Source: CAXBNV01 sp963977185 (lineage in GTDB: Bacteria > Pseudomonadota > Gammaproteobacteria > JAGOUU01). Taken from it: 35,040 nt of DNA. Below are positions 25,141 to 34,200 of this stretch, one piece after another. Made by a program: the position numbers and the translations under genes. Below the pieces are notes generated by a model. It did no database searches and had not been told where the DNA came from. It saw only the letters and a list, made by a program, of their open reading frames with translations. Within the stretch, counting starts at the first letter, position 1. Each line of letters begins with the position of its first letter. The stretch is from assembly GCA_963977185.1 (NCBI GenBank), contig CAXBNV010000015.1, positions 1-35,040 on the forward strand, read 5' to 3'.

Positions 25141-25383
25141 TTGCGTAGCAATAACAAAAACATGAGAGTATCGAATAAATTTTCTTTCTTTTGTAAAGAA
25201 AGAAGGCTCGCATAGCGAGCAGAAGAAGGATTTAGACAGACTTAAAGGATTCTGAGTGATTTTTTTGTTAGCCTTAAAGTCCATCGAAATCCTTTTGTGC
25301 CAACTAAAGTTGGCCTTTTTCTTTACAAAAGAAAAAAATTTTATATTTGCAAAGCAAATATTGGTTTTGTGTTTGCTTCGCAA
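25141..25383 (+). repeat. Palindromic repeat, copy B (complete, 243 bp)
   Basis: This copy fills most of the 301-base gap between recN and hpnD. The ends are TTGCGTAGCAA (25141-25151) and TTGCTTCGCAA (25373-25383), inverted copies differing at one base. The arms carry matching modules in mirror order: a poly-pyrimidine hairpin around TTTTGTAAAGAAA, a GC hairpin (GCTCGC-ATA-GCGAGC at 25206-25220; GCCAAC-TAAA-GTTGGC at 25299-25314), then AAGGATTT/AAATCCTT and GACTTAAAGG/CCTTAAAGTC near the centre. One arm also holds ATATTTGC-AAA-GCAAATAT. No convincing protein is encoded; a 91-codon minus-strand frame across it is a by-product. It behaves like a non-autonomous mobile repeat. Confidence 0.85.
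25299..25320 (+). terminator. Hairpin terminator for recN inside repeat copy B
   Basis: GCCAAC-TAAA-GTTGGC (25299-25314) is directly followed by CTTTTT, the form of a rho-independent terminator on the plus strand. It lies about 170 bases after the recN stop. The GCTCGC-ATA-GCGAGC hairpin at 25206-25220 is followed by a pyrimidine run on the minus strand, so the element could stop transcription from both sides. Confidence 0.6.
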
Positions 25384-25427
25384 GTTTTTTTTATATTACT
25401 TATTATAACATTATGGACCATACCTAA

Positions 25428-26345
25428 ATGACACCAGAAAAGTATTGTGAGGATAAAGTAAAACAAAGTGGGAGTAGCTTTTATTATAGCTTTTTGTTTT
25501 TAGATGAAGTAAAAAAACGAGAAATATTTGCTATATATGCTTTTTGTCGTGAAATTGATGACATTGTTGATAACATACAAGACCCAACAGTCTCGCAAAC
25601 AAAATTATCATGGTGGGCCAATGATTTTAATAAGTGCTATAATAACAAGTTATCTCCGGAACATCCTGTTAATATTGAACTAAAACCAATAATAAAAAAA
25701 TATAATTTAGATAAAAAAATATTTGAAGATTTGCTCTATGGTATGCAAATGGATTTAAATAAAACTCAATATAGTACTGTAGATGATTTATTAAAATATT
25801 GTTATTGTGTTGCTGGAACCGTTGGTATTTTATGCGTTAATATATTTGGTTACTCAAACCAAAAAACTTTTGAATATGCTGAAAATTTAGCTAATTTTTT
25901 ACAATTAGTTAATATAATTAGAGATTTGCAAGAAGATATTAATAAATACAAAAGAATATATATTCCTAATAATTTATTAAATAAACATAATTTATCTCAT
26001 CAAGACTTACAAAGTATCATTAATAAAGATCAATCTAGTAAATCAAGTAATAAATTAAATAATAATCTTTTAGATTTAATATCAGAATTAATTGAGCTTG
26101 CAGAAAACTACTATAATAATTATAAAAAATTAATTTCTCCTCAAGACTTAAATAATCAATTTTCTGGCTATATAATGGGAGAAATATATAAATCTTTATT
26201 AAATAAAATTAAAAAAAATAAAAATTTATTACTCAAACCAAATAAAATTAGCATACCACCTATTAAAAAGCTTTATATTGCCTGGAAAACAAATAGATAC
26301 ATCAAAAAGCAATATAATAATTATTTAAAAACATGCACGCAATAA
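25428..26345 (+). CDS. hpnD: Presqualene diphosphate synthase
   Basis: This trans-isoprenyl diphosphate synthase of the squalene/phytoene family condenses two farnesyl diphosphates. The 305-residue protein has FYYSFLFLDEVKKREIFAIY, the first Asp motif DDIVD (44-48), LSWWANDF, the second Asp motif NIIRDLQED (162-170) and IYIPNNLL. YYSFLFL and GMQMDLN are characteristic of HpnD rather than plant phytoene synthase. hpnE overlaps its end by 13 bases. The usual third partner, HpnC, is absent from the window. Dehydrosqualene or phytoene synthase activity for carotenoids is an alternative. Confidence 0.85.
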   Translation: MTPEKYCEDKVKQSGSSFYYSFLFLDEVKKREIFAIYAFCREIDDIVDNIQDPTVSQTKLSWWANDFNKCYNNKLSPEHPVNIELKPIIKKYNLDKKIFEDLLYGMQMDLNKTQYSTVDDLLKYCYCVAGTVGILCVNIFGYSNQKTFEYAENLANFLQLVNIIRDLQEDINKYKRIYIPNNLLNKHNLSHQDLQSIINKDQSSKSSNKLNNNLLDLISELIELAENYYNNYKKLISPQDLNNQFSGYIMGEIYKSLLNKIKKNKNLLLKPNKISIPPIKKLYIAWKTNRYIKKQYNNYLKTCTQ

Positions 26346-27583
26346 TACTTGGCACTGGTTGGTCGGGTCTTGCAGCAGCTATTACATTAATTCAAAATAA
26401 TGTTAAGCCCATTCTATTAGAAGCATCTCCTCATGCTGGAGGTAGAGCAAGAGAAGTTATTTGGAATGATCTTAAAATAGATAATGGTCAACATCTTTTA
26501 TTAGGTGCCTACACTAGTTTTATAGAATTATTAGAAATAATTAATCCAAAAAATTTTGATATAAATTCGGTATTACACAGAATGCCATTTGAATTAAATT
26601 TTTATGACCAAAGAAAAAATTTAGTTTCTATTTCCAGAAAAAATAATTTTTATTATCAAACTAAAGGCTTATCTTTTAAAGAAAAAATTTTAACATTAAA
26701 TTTAATTAAAAATATTTATTTAAATAAATATTTAAATAATAATTCTGTTAATGATTTTTTAATCAAATCAAAACAAAACACCAAGTTATATAATTTATGG
26801 AACAATATTTGTGTATCAGCATTAACAACAAATATTCACTCAGCACACGCTGAAACATTTGCAAATACTTTAAAAAGCTCTATATTCAAAAATAAAATTT
26901 TTTCAGATTTATTAATACCAAAAGTGAGTCTTTCTGAGTTATTCGTTAAACCTGCTGTAAAATACATAATAAACAATGGTGGCGAAATACATTATAATAC
27001 TCGAGCAAAAAAAATCATTACTAACTCTAAAAATAATATTATTACTAATATAGAAACGAATAAAGGTAACTATTCATCAGAAAAAATTATTTCAGCTTTA
27101 CCATATTTTGTAACTAATAAACTATTTAATAATATCAATATTAATTTAGATTCAGAAAAAATAACTACTCTTTATTTAAAATATAAAAACAATCCAAAGC
27201 TACCTCATCTTATTACTGGACTTCTTCAGCATAATATTGATTTTATATTTGATAAAAAAATTGAACATCCTGGTTTAATTTCGGTCGTATCAAGTAGTAA
27301 TAATAATTTTAATAATCTACCAAAGGATAAAATGCTTGAGATAGCATACAATGAAATTAAAAATTTATTTCCTGAATTTAATGAAATAGATAGCTATAAA
27401 ATCATTACCGAAAAATTTGCAGCTTATAGATGTGATTATAATAGTAAAAAAATCGACTTTAAAAAAATAAATCCATATAAAAATTTATGTATTGCTGGAG
27501 ATTATAATTATCACAAATATCCTGCCACACTAGAAAGTGCAATTAGAAGCGGAATTATTGGCGCTAAATCTATAGCGCCATAA
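26333..27583 (+). CDS. hpnE: FAD-dependent squalene-forming oxidoreductase HpnE
   Basis: The 416-residue flavoprotein belongs to the phytoene-desaturase/amine-oxidase fold. It has the dinucleotide motif GTGWSG (7-12), Glu30 for ribose binding, GGRAR (36-40) and DNGQHLLLGAY, a stretch typical of HpnE. The C-terminal FAD motif is NLCIAGDYNYHKYPATLESAIRSG (in two parts). HpnE reduces hydroxysqualene to squalene for hopanoid synthesis. The 13-base overlap with hpnD implies translational coupling. The stop is 5 bases from the stop of the convergent lysS. Confidence 0.85.
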   Translation: MHAIILGTGWSGLAAAITLIQNNVKPILLEASPHAGGRAREVIWNDLKIDNGQHLLLGAYTSFIELLEIINPKNFDINSVLHRMPFELNFYDQRKNLVSISRKNNFYYQTKGLSFKEKILTLNLIKNIYLNKYLNNNSVNDFLIKSKQNTKLYNLWNNICVSALTTNIHSAHAETFANTLKSSIFKNKIFSDLLIPKVSLSELFVKPAVKYIINNGGEIHYNTRAKKIITNSKNNIITNIETNKGNYSSEKIISALPYFVTNKLFNNININLDSEKITTLYLKYKNNPKLPHLITGLLQHNIDFIFDKKIEHPGLISVVSSSNNNFNNLPKDKMLEIAYNEIKNLFPEFNEIDSYKIITEKFAAYRCDYNSKKIDFKKINPYKNLCIAGDYNYHKYPATLESAIRSGIIGAKSIAP

Positions 27584-27588
27584 TAAAC

Positions 27589-29136
27589 TTATTTCTTTCT
27601 CATATGTGGAAACAAAATGACATCTTTAATTGATGGCTGATCAGCTAATAACATAATTAACCTATCAATACCAATTCCACAACCAGCTGTTGGTGGTAAC
27701 CCGTATTCTAAGGCATTAATATAATCAGCATCATAATGCATTGCTTCTTCATCACCTGCATCTTTATTGGCTACTTGCGCTTTAAACCTTTCAGCCTGAT
27801 CTTGTGCATCATTTAATTCAGAGAACATATTAGCAAGCTCACGCCCTGTACAGAAAAATTCTGCTCTATCAGTATAATCAGGGTTAGCATCACTTTTTCT
27901 AGCTAAAGGAGAAACTTCTGTTGCAAATTGAGTTATAAATACTGGCTGCATTAATTTATGCTCTGCCACTTCTTCAAAAATTTCTGTTTGAATTCGACCA
28001 AGACCATTGTTTGAATGCATCATTTTCATACCTAATGATTCTACTACTTTTAAAGCTTTCTCTTTAGTACTTAAATCATCATGTGTAATATTTTTGCCAT
28101 ATTTTACTATTGCATCAACGACAGTTAATCTTTCAAATGGTTTTTCAAAGTCTATTTTTTCACCTTGATATTCTACTTGTAAAGTACCTAGTACATTTTT
28201 TGCTACATATCTAATCAAGTTTTCAACATGTTGCATAGCATCATTATAATCTGCATATGCTTGATAAAATTCAAGCATTGTAAATTCTGGATTATGTCTT
28301 GTAGATAAACCTTCATTTCTAAAGTTTCTGTTTATCTCATAAACATTTTCTATTCCGCCAACTACTAATCTTTTTAGATATAATTCTGGTGCTATTCTTA
28401 AAAATAACTCCATATCTAAGGCATTATGATGAGTTATAAATGGCTTAGCAACTGCTCCACCTGGAATAGCTTGCATCATTGGAGTTTCTACTTCAATAAA
28501 ATTACTATTATTTAAATATTCTCTTATCGCTTGAACTGTTTTAGATCTTATATTAAAAACTTTTCTTGAGGATTCATTAATAATTAAATCAACATATCTT
28601 TGTCTATATTTAGCTTCTTGATCAGATAAACCATGATATTTATCAGGAAGTGGTCTTAATGATTTAGTCAAAAGTCTTACATCTGTAACTTTTATAGTTA
28701 ATTCATTCGTTTTAGTTTTAAATAAAACACCTTCAACACCAAGAATATCACCTATATCCCAGTGTTTTACTTCTTCAAATAAATCAGCTCCGATATCACT
28801 GCTTTTTAAATAAATTTGAATTTTGCCGCTTGAATCTTGCAAATGAACAAAAGCTGCTTTGCCCATGAATCTTCGGGTCATGGTGCGACCAGCAAGACTT
28901 ACTTTGATATTTTGTGACTCTAACTCTTCTTTAGAAACATCACTATATTTAACTATCAAATTATCAGCGTAATCTATTCTTTTAAAATCATTTGGAAAGG
29001 GACTTTTATTTTCTTTTTCAGCTTTTTCACGTAACTTTTTTAGTTTATCTTTACGTACTAACATTTGTGAATTAACGTCTAATAAAGCATTATCAGTGCT
29101 TTGTATACTTTTATCTTGATTTAAACTGTCACTCAT
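27589..29136 (-). CDS. lysS: Lysyl-tRNA synthetase, class II
   Basis: The 515-residue enzyme charges tRNA-Lys. It has an N-terminal OB-fold anticodon domain (about 65-170, including GRTMTRRFMGKAAFVHLQD), motif 2 RNFRNEGLSTRHNPEFTMLEFY (in two parts, about 265-285) and motif 3 GCGIGIDRLIMLLADQPSIKDVILFP. Length agrees with E. coli LysS (505). AGGGG stands 12 bases before the ATG. It follows prfB by 7 bases, the conserved prfB-lysS order of proteobacteria. Confidence 0.96.
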   Translation of the reverse strand: MSDSLNQDKSIQSTDNALLDVNSQMLVRKDKLKKLREKAEKENKSPFPNDFKRIDYADNLIVKYSDVSKEELESQNIKVSLAGRTMTRRFMGKAAFVHLQDSSGKIQIYLKSSDIGADLFEEVKHWDIGDILGVEGVLFKTKTNELTIKVTDVRLLTKSLRPLPDKYHGLSDQEAKYRQRYVDLIINESSRKVFNIRSKTVQAIREYLNNSNFIEVETPMMQAIPGGAVAKPFITHHNALDMELFLRIAPELYLKRLVVGGIENVYEINRNFRNEGLSTRHNPEFTMLEFYQAYADYNDAMQHVENLIRYVAKNVLGTLQVEYQGEKIDFEKPFERLTVVDAIVKYGKNITHDDLSTKEKALKVVESLGMKMMHSNNGLGRIQTEIFEEVAEHKLMQPVFITQFATEVSPLARKSDANPDYTDRAEFFCTGRELANMFSELNDAQDQAERFKAQVANKDAGDEEAMHYDADYINALEYGLPPTAGCGIGIDRLIMLLADQPSIKDVILFPHMRKK

Positions 29137-29143
29137 AATTTTA

Positions 29144-30254
29144 TTAAACCCCTTGCTTTAAACATTCTTTAATAAATAAATCTATACCGCCATCTAATAC
29201 AGCTGCTGTATTTCCAGTTTCAACTCCTGTTCGCAAATCTTTAATTCTTGATGAATCTAGAACATAAGATCTAATTTGACTGCCCCAAGTAATTTCCAGT
29301 TTGCTATCTTCTAATTTCTGCTTATCTTCATTTTGCTTATTTAACTCTAATTCATATAATTTAGAACGCAACTGATTCATTGCTTGCGCTTTATTTTTAT
29401 GCTGAGATCTATCAGATTGACATTGTACTACAGTATTAGTTGGAATGTGAGTGATTCTTACAGCTGAATCTGTTCTATTAACATGCTGACCACCTGCTCC
29501 ACTTGCCCGATAAGTATCTATTTTTAAATCTGCAGGATTAATATCTATATCTATTTTTTCATCAACTTCAGGAGATACAAATACTGATGCAAAAGATGTA
29601 TGTCTTCTACTACCAGAATCAAATGGCGATTTTCTAACTAATCGATGAACACCAGTCTCTGTTCGAAGCCAACCAAAAGCATAGTCTCCAGTAAATTTGA
29701 CAGTAGCACCTTTTATCCCAGCAACATCACCTGCCGATACTTCTAATATTTCTGTTTTAAATTTATGAGAATCGCCCCATCTTAAATACATTCTTAACAA
29801 CATTTCCGCCCAATCTTGAGCCTCAGTACCACCTGAGCCTGATTGGATTTCTAAAAAAGCATTAGAATTATCCATTTTCCCATTAAACATTCTTAAAAAT
29901 TCAAGATTTTTAACTAGAATATCCAGTTTATCAAGTTCAATATATAACTCATCCTTTAAATCGGGATCATCATCGGTATCAATAATGCTTATTAATTCAT
30001 GTAAATATTCTAATTTTTCATTAGCAGTATTTATTGAATTAATAGAGCTTTCGATGCTAGCTTTTTCTTGATTTATTTGGGTAGCTTTTTCTATATTACT
30101 CCAAATATCAGGAGCTTCTAATTCTAAAGATAATTCTTGAAGTCTTTCTAATTTAACATCATAGTCAAAGATACCCCCTAATAGCAACAACGCTATCTTG
30201 TAACTCTGATATTTTAATTTTAGCTTGAGCTAAGCTTTCAAAATTTATGGACAT
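29144..30254 (-). CDS. prfB: Peptide chain release factor 2, with programmed +1 frameshift
   Basis: RF2 ends translation at UGA and UAA. The main frame (30166 to 29144) encodes GGQ in GAGGQHVNRT, the SPF stop-recognition tripeptide in RKSPFDSGSRRHTSF, and a normal C-terminus. The true start is upstream in another frame: ATG at 30254 encodes 29 residues ending AIRGYL, then CTT TGA C. Skipping one T (30167) continues as DYDVKLERL, giving about 369 residues (E. coli 365). The internal UGA makes synthesis self-regulated by RF2 level. lysS follows after 7 bases. Confidence 0.95.
30164..30179 (-). promoter_or_regulatory. prfB programmed +1 frameshift signal
   Basis: On the minus strand AGGGGGTATCTTTGAC is identical to the classic prfB element: an internal Shine-Dalgarno (AGGGGG, 30179-30174), then CTT (30170-30168) and the in-frame stop TGA (30167-30165) followed by C. 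Slow reading of UGA when RF2 is scarce lets the ribosome slip forward by one base. Confidence 0.95.
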
Positions 30255-30334
30255 AATTTTATGATTATCTTGATAAAATTTCAAAACATTAATTATATCA
30301 AATATCTAAAAATATTACTAATTATGTAAAATAT

Positions 30335-30368
30335 TATATAGCAACCCTAATAACCATGCTGCTATATA
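30335..30368 (-). terminator. Possible terminator of the mechanosensitive-channel gene
   Basis: A 9-bp inverted repeat (TATATAGCA at 30335-30343, TGCTATATA at 30360-30368) with a 16-base loop begins immediately after the stop codon. On the minus strand it runs into ATATTTTACAT, a poor T-tract. The stem is AT-rich, so strength is doubtful. Confidence 0.4.
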
Positions 30369-33300
30369 TTATTTATCATCATCTTTATTCATTTCCTTAT
30401 TTTTAGTAAAAGATTTATCTTCCATAAAATTAATAACCTGTTTAGGGTAAGGTATTTTAATTTTAGCCTGCTCTAATACTTTTGTTACATCAACCATAAC
30501 AGAAGATTTAACTTTAGGCCTTAACGGAGTTCTTTGTAAATCCACATAATAATAAACTCTAAAAATAATCGCATTTTCAAGAAATTCTTCTAGTAATACA
30601 CTAGGCTCTGGAATTTTTAACACATCTTTATTTTCTACTAATGCAGATAAAATAACATCTCTTACATGTTCTACTTTTTCTTCATAAGCGACCCTTATTA
30701 AAAAACTATTCCTAACAATAGAATCATTATAAGTTAAATTCTTTAAACTTTTAGTTATAGTTTCACTATTAGGAACGATTACTTCCATATTATCCCATGT
30801 TTGCAGAGTAAAAGATCTCATACCTATTTTAGTTACTTTTCCTTCGTGCTCACCAACACAAATAAAATCACCTACTCGAACATGTCTTTCTAATAAGAGC
30901 ATCAATCCACTAAATAAATTACTAGAAATATCTTTTGCTCCAAAACCAATAACAACTAAAACACCACCAAATGCAACCGTTAAAGTTGCAAGACCAATAC
31001 CTAATATTTGAAGAATAATTAACACACTGATTAATAAAACAGTATATTGAGTAAATACAGATAAGCTGTTTCTTATAGATAAATCTTGTACTTTTGCATA
31101 AAGCCATCTGTATGCAAATTCTCGACTCCAAAAAGTCCACCAAACAGAAACCATAACTACAATAATAAAAATTAAAATACTCTTTGTATTAATTATTACT
31201 TGACCTATATCTATCCATGTATAATCTAAAAAAGATATTATTATTGATAAAACTTGTGCTTCTGTGAACCAACCATAAATAAAGAAAAATACAAATCCCA
31301 CACCAAAAAACAACAATACTTTTAGTAATTTGTGTAATGGCTTTAATATCGCTTGAGACCAAAGCCAACCATTAGCGACTTCTTTGACAAAATAATCTGA
31401 AACAAAGCTCATTAAATCTTTTAAAAGACCACGAGTAATAAACCAAATAGATAAAATAGCTATAATTTGCAATTCAGCAGTTGCAATCTTCCATGCTAAG
31501 TTAACATAACCTAAAAAGCCTAACACAGAATTAGTAAAAACAGTGACAGGAAGTAAAAAACTAAAAAAAATTATTGATTTTCTCAAATATTCTTTTTTTG
31601 ATAAAATATTTTTTTGCACTACTTCTGGAATTAACTTCCAATATTTAAGCAATGGAATAGAAAATCCTAACAAACAAAACATGAACAATCTTTCTATAAA
31701 AACTGTTAAGTAATAATTAGCATCAAGATAATAAGTTAAAGTTAATAAAGAGATAAAAAATCCTATAATTGATATTGAAAACAATAAAAATCTATATATT
31801 TTTTTATACTTTATGTATTGTTTAGAACTCTTATCATAATTTTTATGCTCTATTAAGAAAAATTTTGCAATTTGCAGCACAACAGAACAAAAAAGATATA
31901 CTCCTCCTAATGATAAAAGTAATGATATAGTGACAAAACTTATATCACTCATATAAAATATAAAATTAACCAAAACAAGCATACTTGTGAAAACTATATT
32001 TTTACTAAAAATAATCCTAAATACATATAATATTTTTGAATGATATTTTAACTTATCTTTATTTGTACTTCTTACCTGTTTAGATATATATTTTTTTAAA
32101 ACAAAAGTTATCGATAACCAAATTCCCAGTATACTTAACCAATTAAAAACAGAAGATGTACTGAAATTATCATGCTGAATACTTACTCTTTCTTGAAAAG
32201 ATTTATATACATCTGTAACTTTAAGAAAAAGCATATGGGGTAGTTTTAACATATCAAAATATAATAGCTTCCATTCAAAAGAGTTATTAGGTAATTTTTG
32301 ACGAACCCAAATACCTTTTTGTAAAACAGATAAATTATTATTATATTGTTTTTGAATTTTTTCTCTCAATTCTAGTAAATTATTTTTTTCATTATTATAT
32401 TGTTTTAAATAATAGTTTGCTCTTTCTAATTTATTTTTTAAAATAAGAATTTTATCTTTACTATTTTTAAGTTTTAAACTTTGATCTAAAATTAAAACTT
32501 CATCGCTAATTAACTTTGTTTTTTTATAAAAATAATCTTCTGTTTTGACATAATCTTCATTAATAGACTTTATTCTATCTAAATATTTTTTTTGAATATT
32601 AGTTTCTTGCAATCCTGAATCATACTCTAAATATAACTGAGATAAATTATTTCTAATTCTTAATGTATCTAAAGATATTTTATAAATACCTAGTTGGCTG
32701 TCATTATCAAAGACTTCATTTTGTATTTTATCTATTTCAATAGAAATTGGGTTATTAGAGTTATTAAAATTTGGACTGTTATTGTATTTGATTTCTAAAT
32801 TATGCTCAGCTGCATTTAATTCTAATATTTTATGCTTAAGGTTTTCAATTTTATCATTTAATTCATTTTCTTGAGTTTTATAATTAGATACTTTTTTGCT
32901 AGTGCTTTGATAATCTATATTTTTTGAAACTTGGCTATAGTAAGCCTTGCTATAATCCAATAACTTTGTAGTAAGCTCTATATTTTCATTGATTAATATA
33001 AGCGATTTTTTGTCTTGTTTTATTTTATCAGAATTATTAATTAATAATTTAATATTTTGTGAGCCATTATCTAGATTACCTACATCATGCTTTAGTATAT
33101 CTTGCTCTAACTTTAAATCCTCAAGCTGTAATTCGATTTGTGAAATCTCTAGTTTGGCTCTAGATTGCATATTACTACTATAGCTCGTGCCTTCTTTTTT
33201 ACTTGCAACAAGCTTTTTCTCGAAATTTGCAACAGTAAGCTTAGTTTTTTTAAGCAACTGCTCAAATCTAGTAACTCGTTTTTGTGATGAAAATCCTATA

Positions 33301-33437
33301 TCTTGTGCATGATAAGATATGCTAGAATCACAAAGATTATTATCTAAACTGTTATTTTCAGCATAAATAGCTTTAAATAAAAAGCTTATGATAATTAATA
33401 TCAATAATATATTTCGAAAAATTAATTTATGTGCCAT
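30369..33437 (-). CDS. mscK: Large mechanosensitive ion channel of the MscS superfamily (MscK/KefA-like)
   Basis: This inner-membrane channel would release solutes under hypo-osmotic shock. The protein (about 1022 residues; E. coli MscK 1120) has a signal peptide ending near AIYA, a long coiled-coil-rich periplasmic region (to about 400), many membrane helices (about 430-830), then the MscS core: the pore-lining helix around GVLVVIGFGAKDISSNLFSG, and the beta domain with RVGDFICVGEHEGKV and TWDNMEVIVPNS. The cytosolic alpha-beta domain ends the protein. A GTG at 33455 is a possible earlier start, but the ATG at 33437 directly precedes the signal peptide. It is monocistronic and diverges closely from rnt. 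MscM (YjeP)-type is an alternative name. Confidence 0.88.
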   Translation of the reverse strand: MAHKLIFRNILLILIIISFLFKAIYAENNSLDNNLCDSSISYHAQDIGFSSQKRVTRFEQLLKKTKLTVANFEKKLVASKKEGTSYSSNMQSRAKLEISQIELQLEDLKLEQDILKHDVGNLDNGSQNIKLLINNSDKIKQDKKSLILINENIELTTKLLDYSKAYYSQVSKNIDYQSTSKKVSNYKTQENELNDKIENLKHKILELNAAEHNLEIKYNNSPNFNNSNNPISIEIDKIQNEVFDNDSQLGIYKISLDTLRIRNNLSQLYLEYDSGLQETNIQKKYLDRIKSINEDYVKTEDYFYKKTKLISDEVLILDQSLKLKNSKDKILILKNKLERANYYLKQYNNEKNNLLELREKIQKQYNNNLSVLQKGIWVRQKLPNNSFEWKLLYFDMLKLPHMLFLKVTDVYKSFQERVSIQHDNFSTSSVFNWLSILGIWLSITFVLKKYISKQVRSTNKDKLKYHSKILYVFRIIFSKNIVFTSMLVLVNFIFYMSDISFVTISLLLSLGGVYLFCSVVLQIAKFFLIEHKNYDKSSKQYIKYKKIYRFLLFSISIIGFFISLLTLTYYLDANYYLTVFIERLFMFCLLGFSIPLLKYWKLIPEVVQKNILSKKEYLRKSIIFFSFLLPVTVFTNSVLGFLGYVNLAWKIATAELQIIAILSIWFITRGLLKDLMSFVSDYFVKEVANGWLWSQAILKPLHKLLKVLLFFGVGFVFFFIYGWFTEAQVLSIIISFLDYTWIDIGQVIINTKSILIFIIVVMVSVWWTFWSREFAYRWLYAKVQDLSIRNSLSVFTQYTVLLISVLIILQILGIGLATLTVAFGGVLVVIGFGAKDISSNLFSGLMLLLERHVRVGDFICVGEHEGKVTKIGMRSFTLQTWDNMEVIVPNSETITKSLKNLTYNDSIVRNSFLIRVAYEEKVEHVRDVILSALVENKDVLKIPEPSVLLEEFLENAIIFRVYYYVDLQRTPLRPKVKSSVMVDVTKVLEQAKIKIPYPKQVINFMEDKSFTKNKEMNKDDDK

Positions 33438-33472
33438 ACTACAAGCTATTTTCACAACATTACAACAAATTT

Positions 33473-34078
33473 ATGACTTATAATAATAACATAAATAATC
33501 GATTTAGGGGCTTTATGCCCGTCGTTATTGACGTAGAAACAGGTGGGTTTAACCCAAAGACTGATGCATTATTAGAAGTCGCATATATTTTTCTCAAGTA
33601 TAAAGATAATATCTTAACATTTGATGAAATAATTCATGATCATATTGCTCCATTTAAAGGTGCTCATCTAGATCCAGAAGCTTTAAAATTCAATAAGATA
33701 GAGCCTTTTCATCCTTTTCGAGGAGCTCGTGATGAAAAAAACGCTTTAGAAGATGCTTTTTCAGTTGTAAGACAAAAATTAAAAGATTATCGATGCTCAA
33801 GAGCTGTGTTAGTTGGCCATAACCCAGCATTTGATTTAAGTTTTCTTGTTGAAGCAAGCGACAGAAATAAAGTAAAACTACCTTTTCATAAATTTACAAC
33901 TTTTGACACAGCAACTTTGGCTGGAGTGGCTTATGGCCAGACTGTTCTTGCTAAAGCTGTAAAAGCTGCAAATATTGAATTTGATGATAACGAAGCTCAC
34001 GGAGCTTTATATGACGCAACTAAAACCGCAGAGCTTTTTTGTACAATTGTGAATACTTGGGAAAGGTTTAAAAAATAA
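33473..34078 (+). CDS. rnt: Ribonuclease T
   Basis: RNase T trims the 3' ends of tRNA and other stable RNAs. The protein of about 201 residues shows the DEDDh exonuclease set: Asp20 and Glu22 in VVIDVETGGF, the central GHNPAFD, and the C-terminal HGALYD. FRGFMPVVIDVETGGFNPKT lines up with the E. coli N-terminus, so the ATG at 33473 is preferred over an open frame reaching back to 33431. RNase T is essentially limited to gammaproteobacteria. Its promoter must lie in or beside the start of the divergent channel gene, only 35 bases away. Confidence 0.93.
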   Translation: MTYNNNINNRFRGFMPVVIDVETGGFNPKTDALLEVAYIFLKYKDNILTFDEIIHDHIAPFKGAHLDPEALKFNKIEPFHPFRGARDEKNALEDAFSVVRQKLKDYRCSRAVLVGHNPAFDLSFLVEASDRNKVKLPFHKFTTFDTATLAGVAYGQTVLAKAVKAANIEFDDNEAHGALYDATKTAELFCTIVNTWERFKK

Positions 34079-34111
34079 GAGATAAATCAATTAGACTGCT
34101 TATTTTTTGTA

Positions 34112-34134
34112 ATTGCTGTGCAATATATTTTTTA
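34112..34134 (+). terminator. Possible terminator after rnt
   Basis: ATTGC-TGT-GCAAT (34112-34124) is followed by ATATTTTTT. The stem has only 5 pairs, so efficiency would be low. It lies 34 bases after the rnt stop and before the SDR gene. Confidence 0.4.
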
Positions 34135-34200
34135 AAATCTATTTAAATAATGTTAAAATTCATTTTTTAGAATTTTTATTAATATTCAAAGTAGATAAAT

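Noticed and set aside
25108..25383. A 91-codon minus-strand frame across repeat copy B
   Set aside because: It is made almost wholly of the palindromic repeat, begins inside its terminal repeat, and has low-complexity Lys/Phe/Ser content. Its sequence is explained by the repeat.
30922..31143. Minus-strand 73-codon frame within the mechanosensitive channel
   Set aside because: Overlaps the conserved MscS pore region in another frame.
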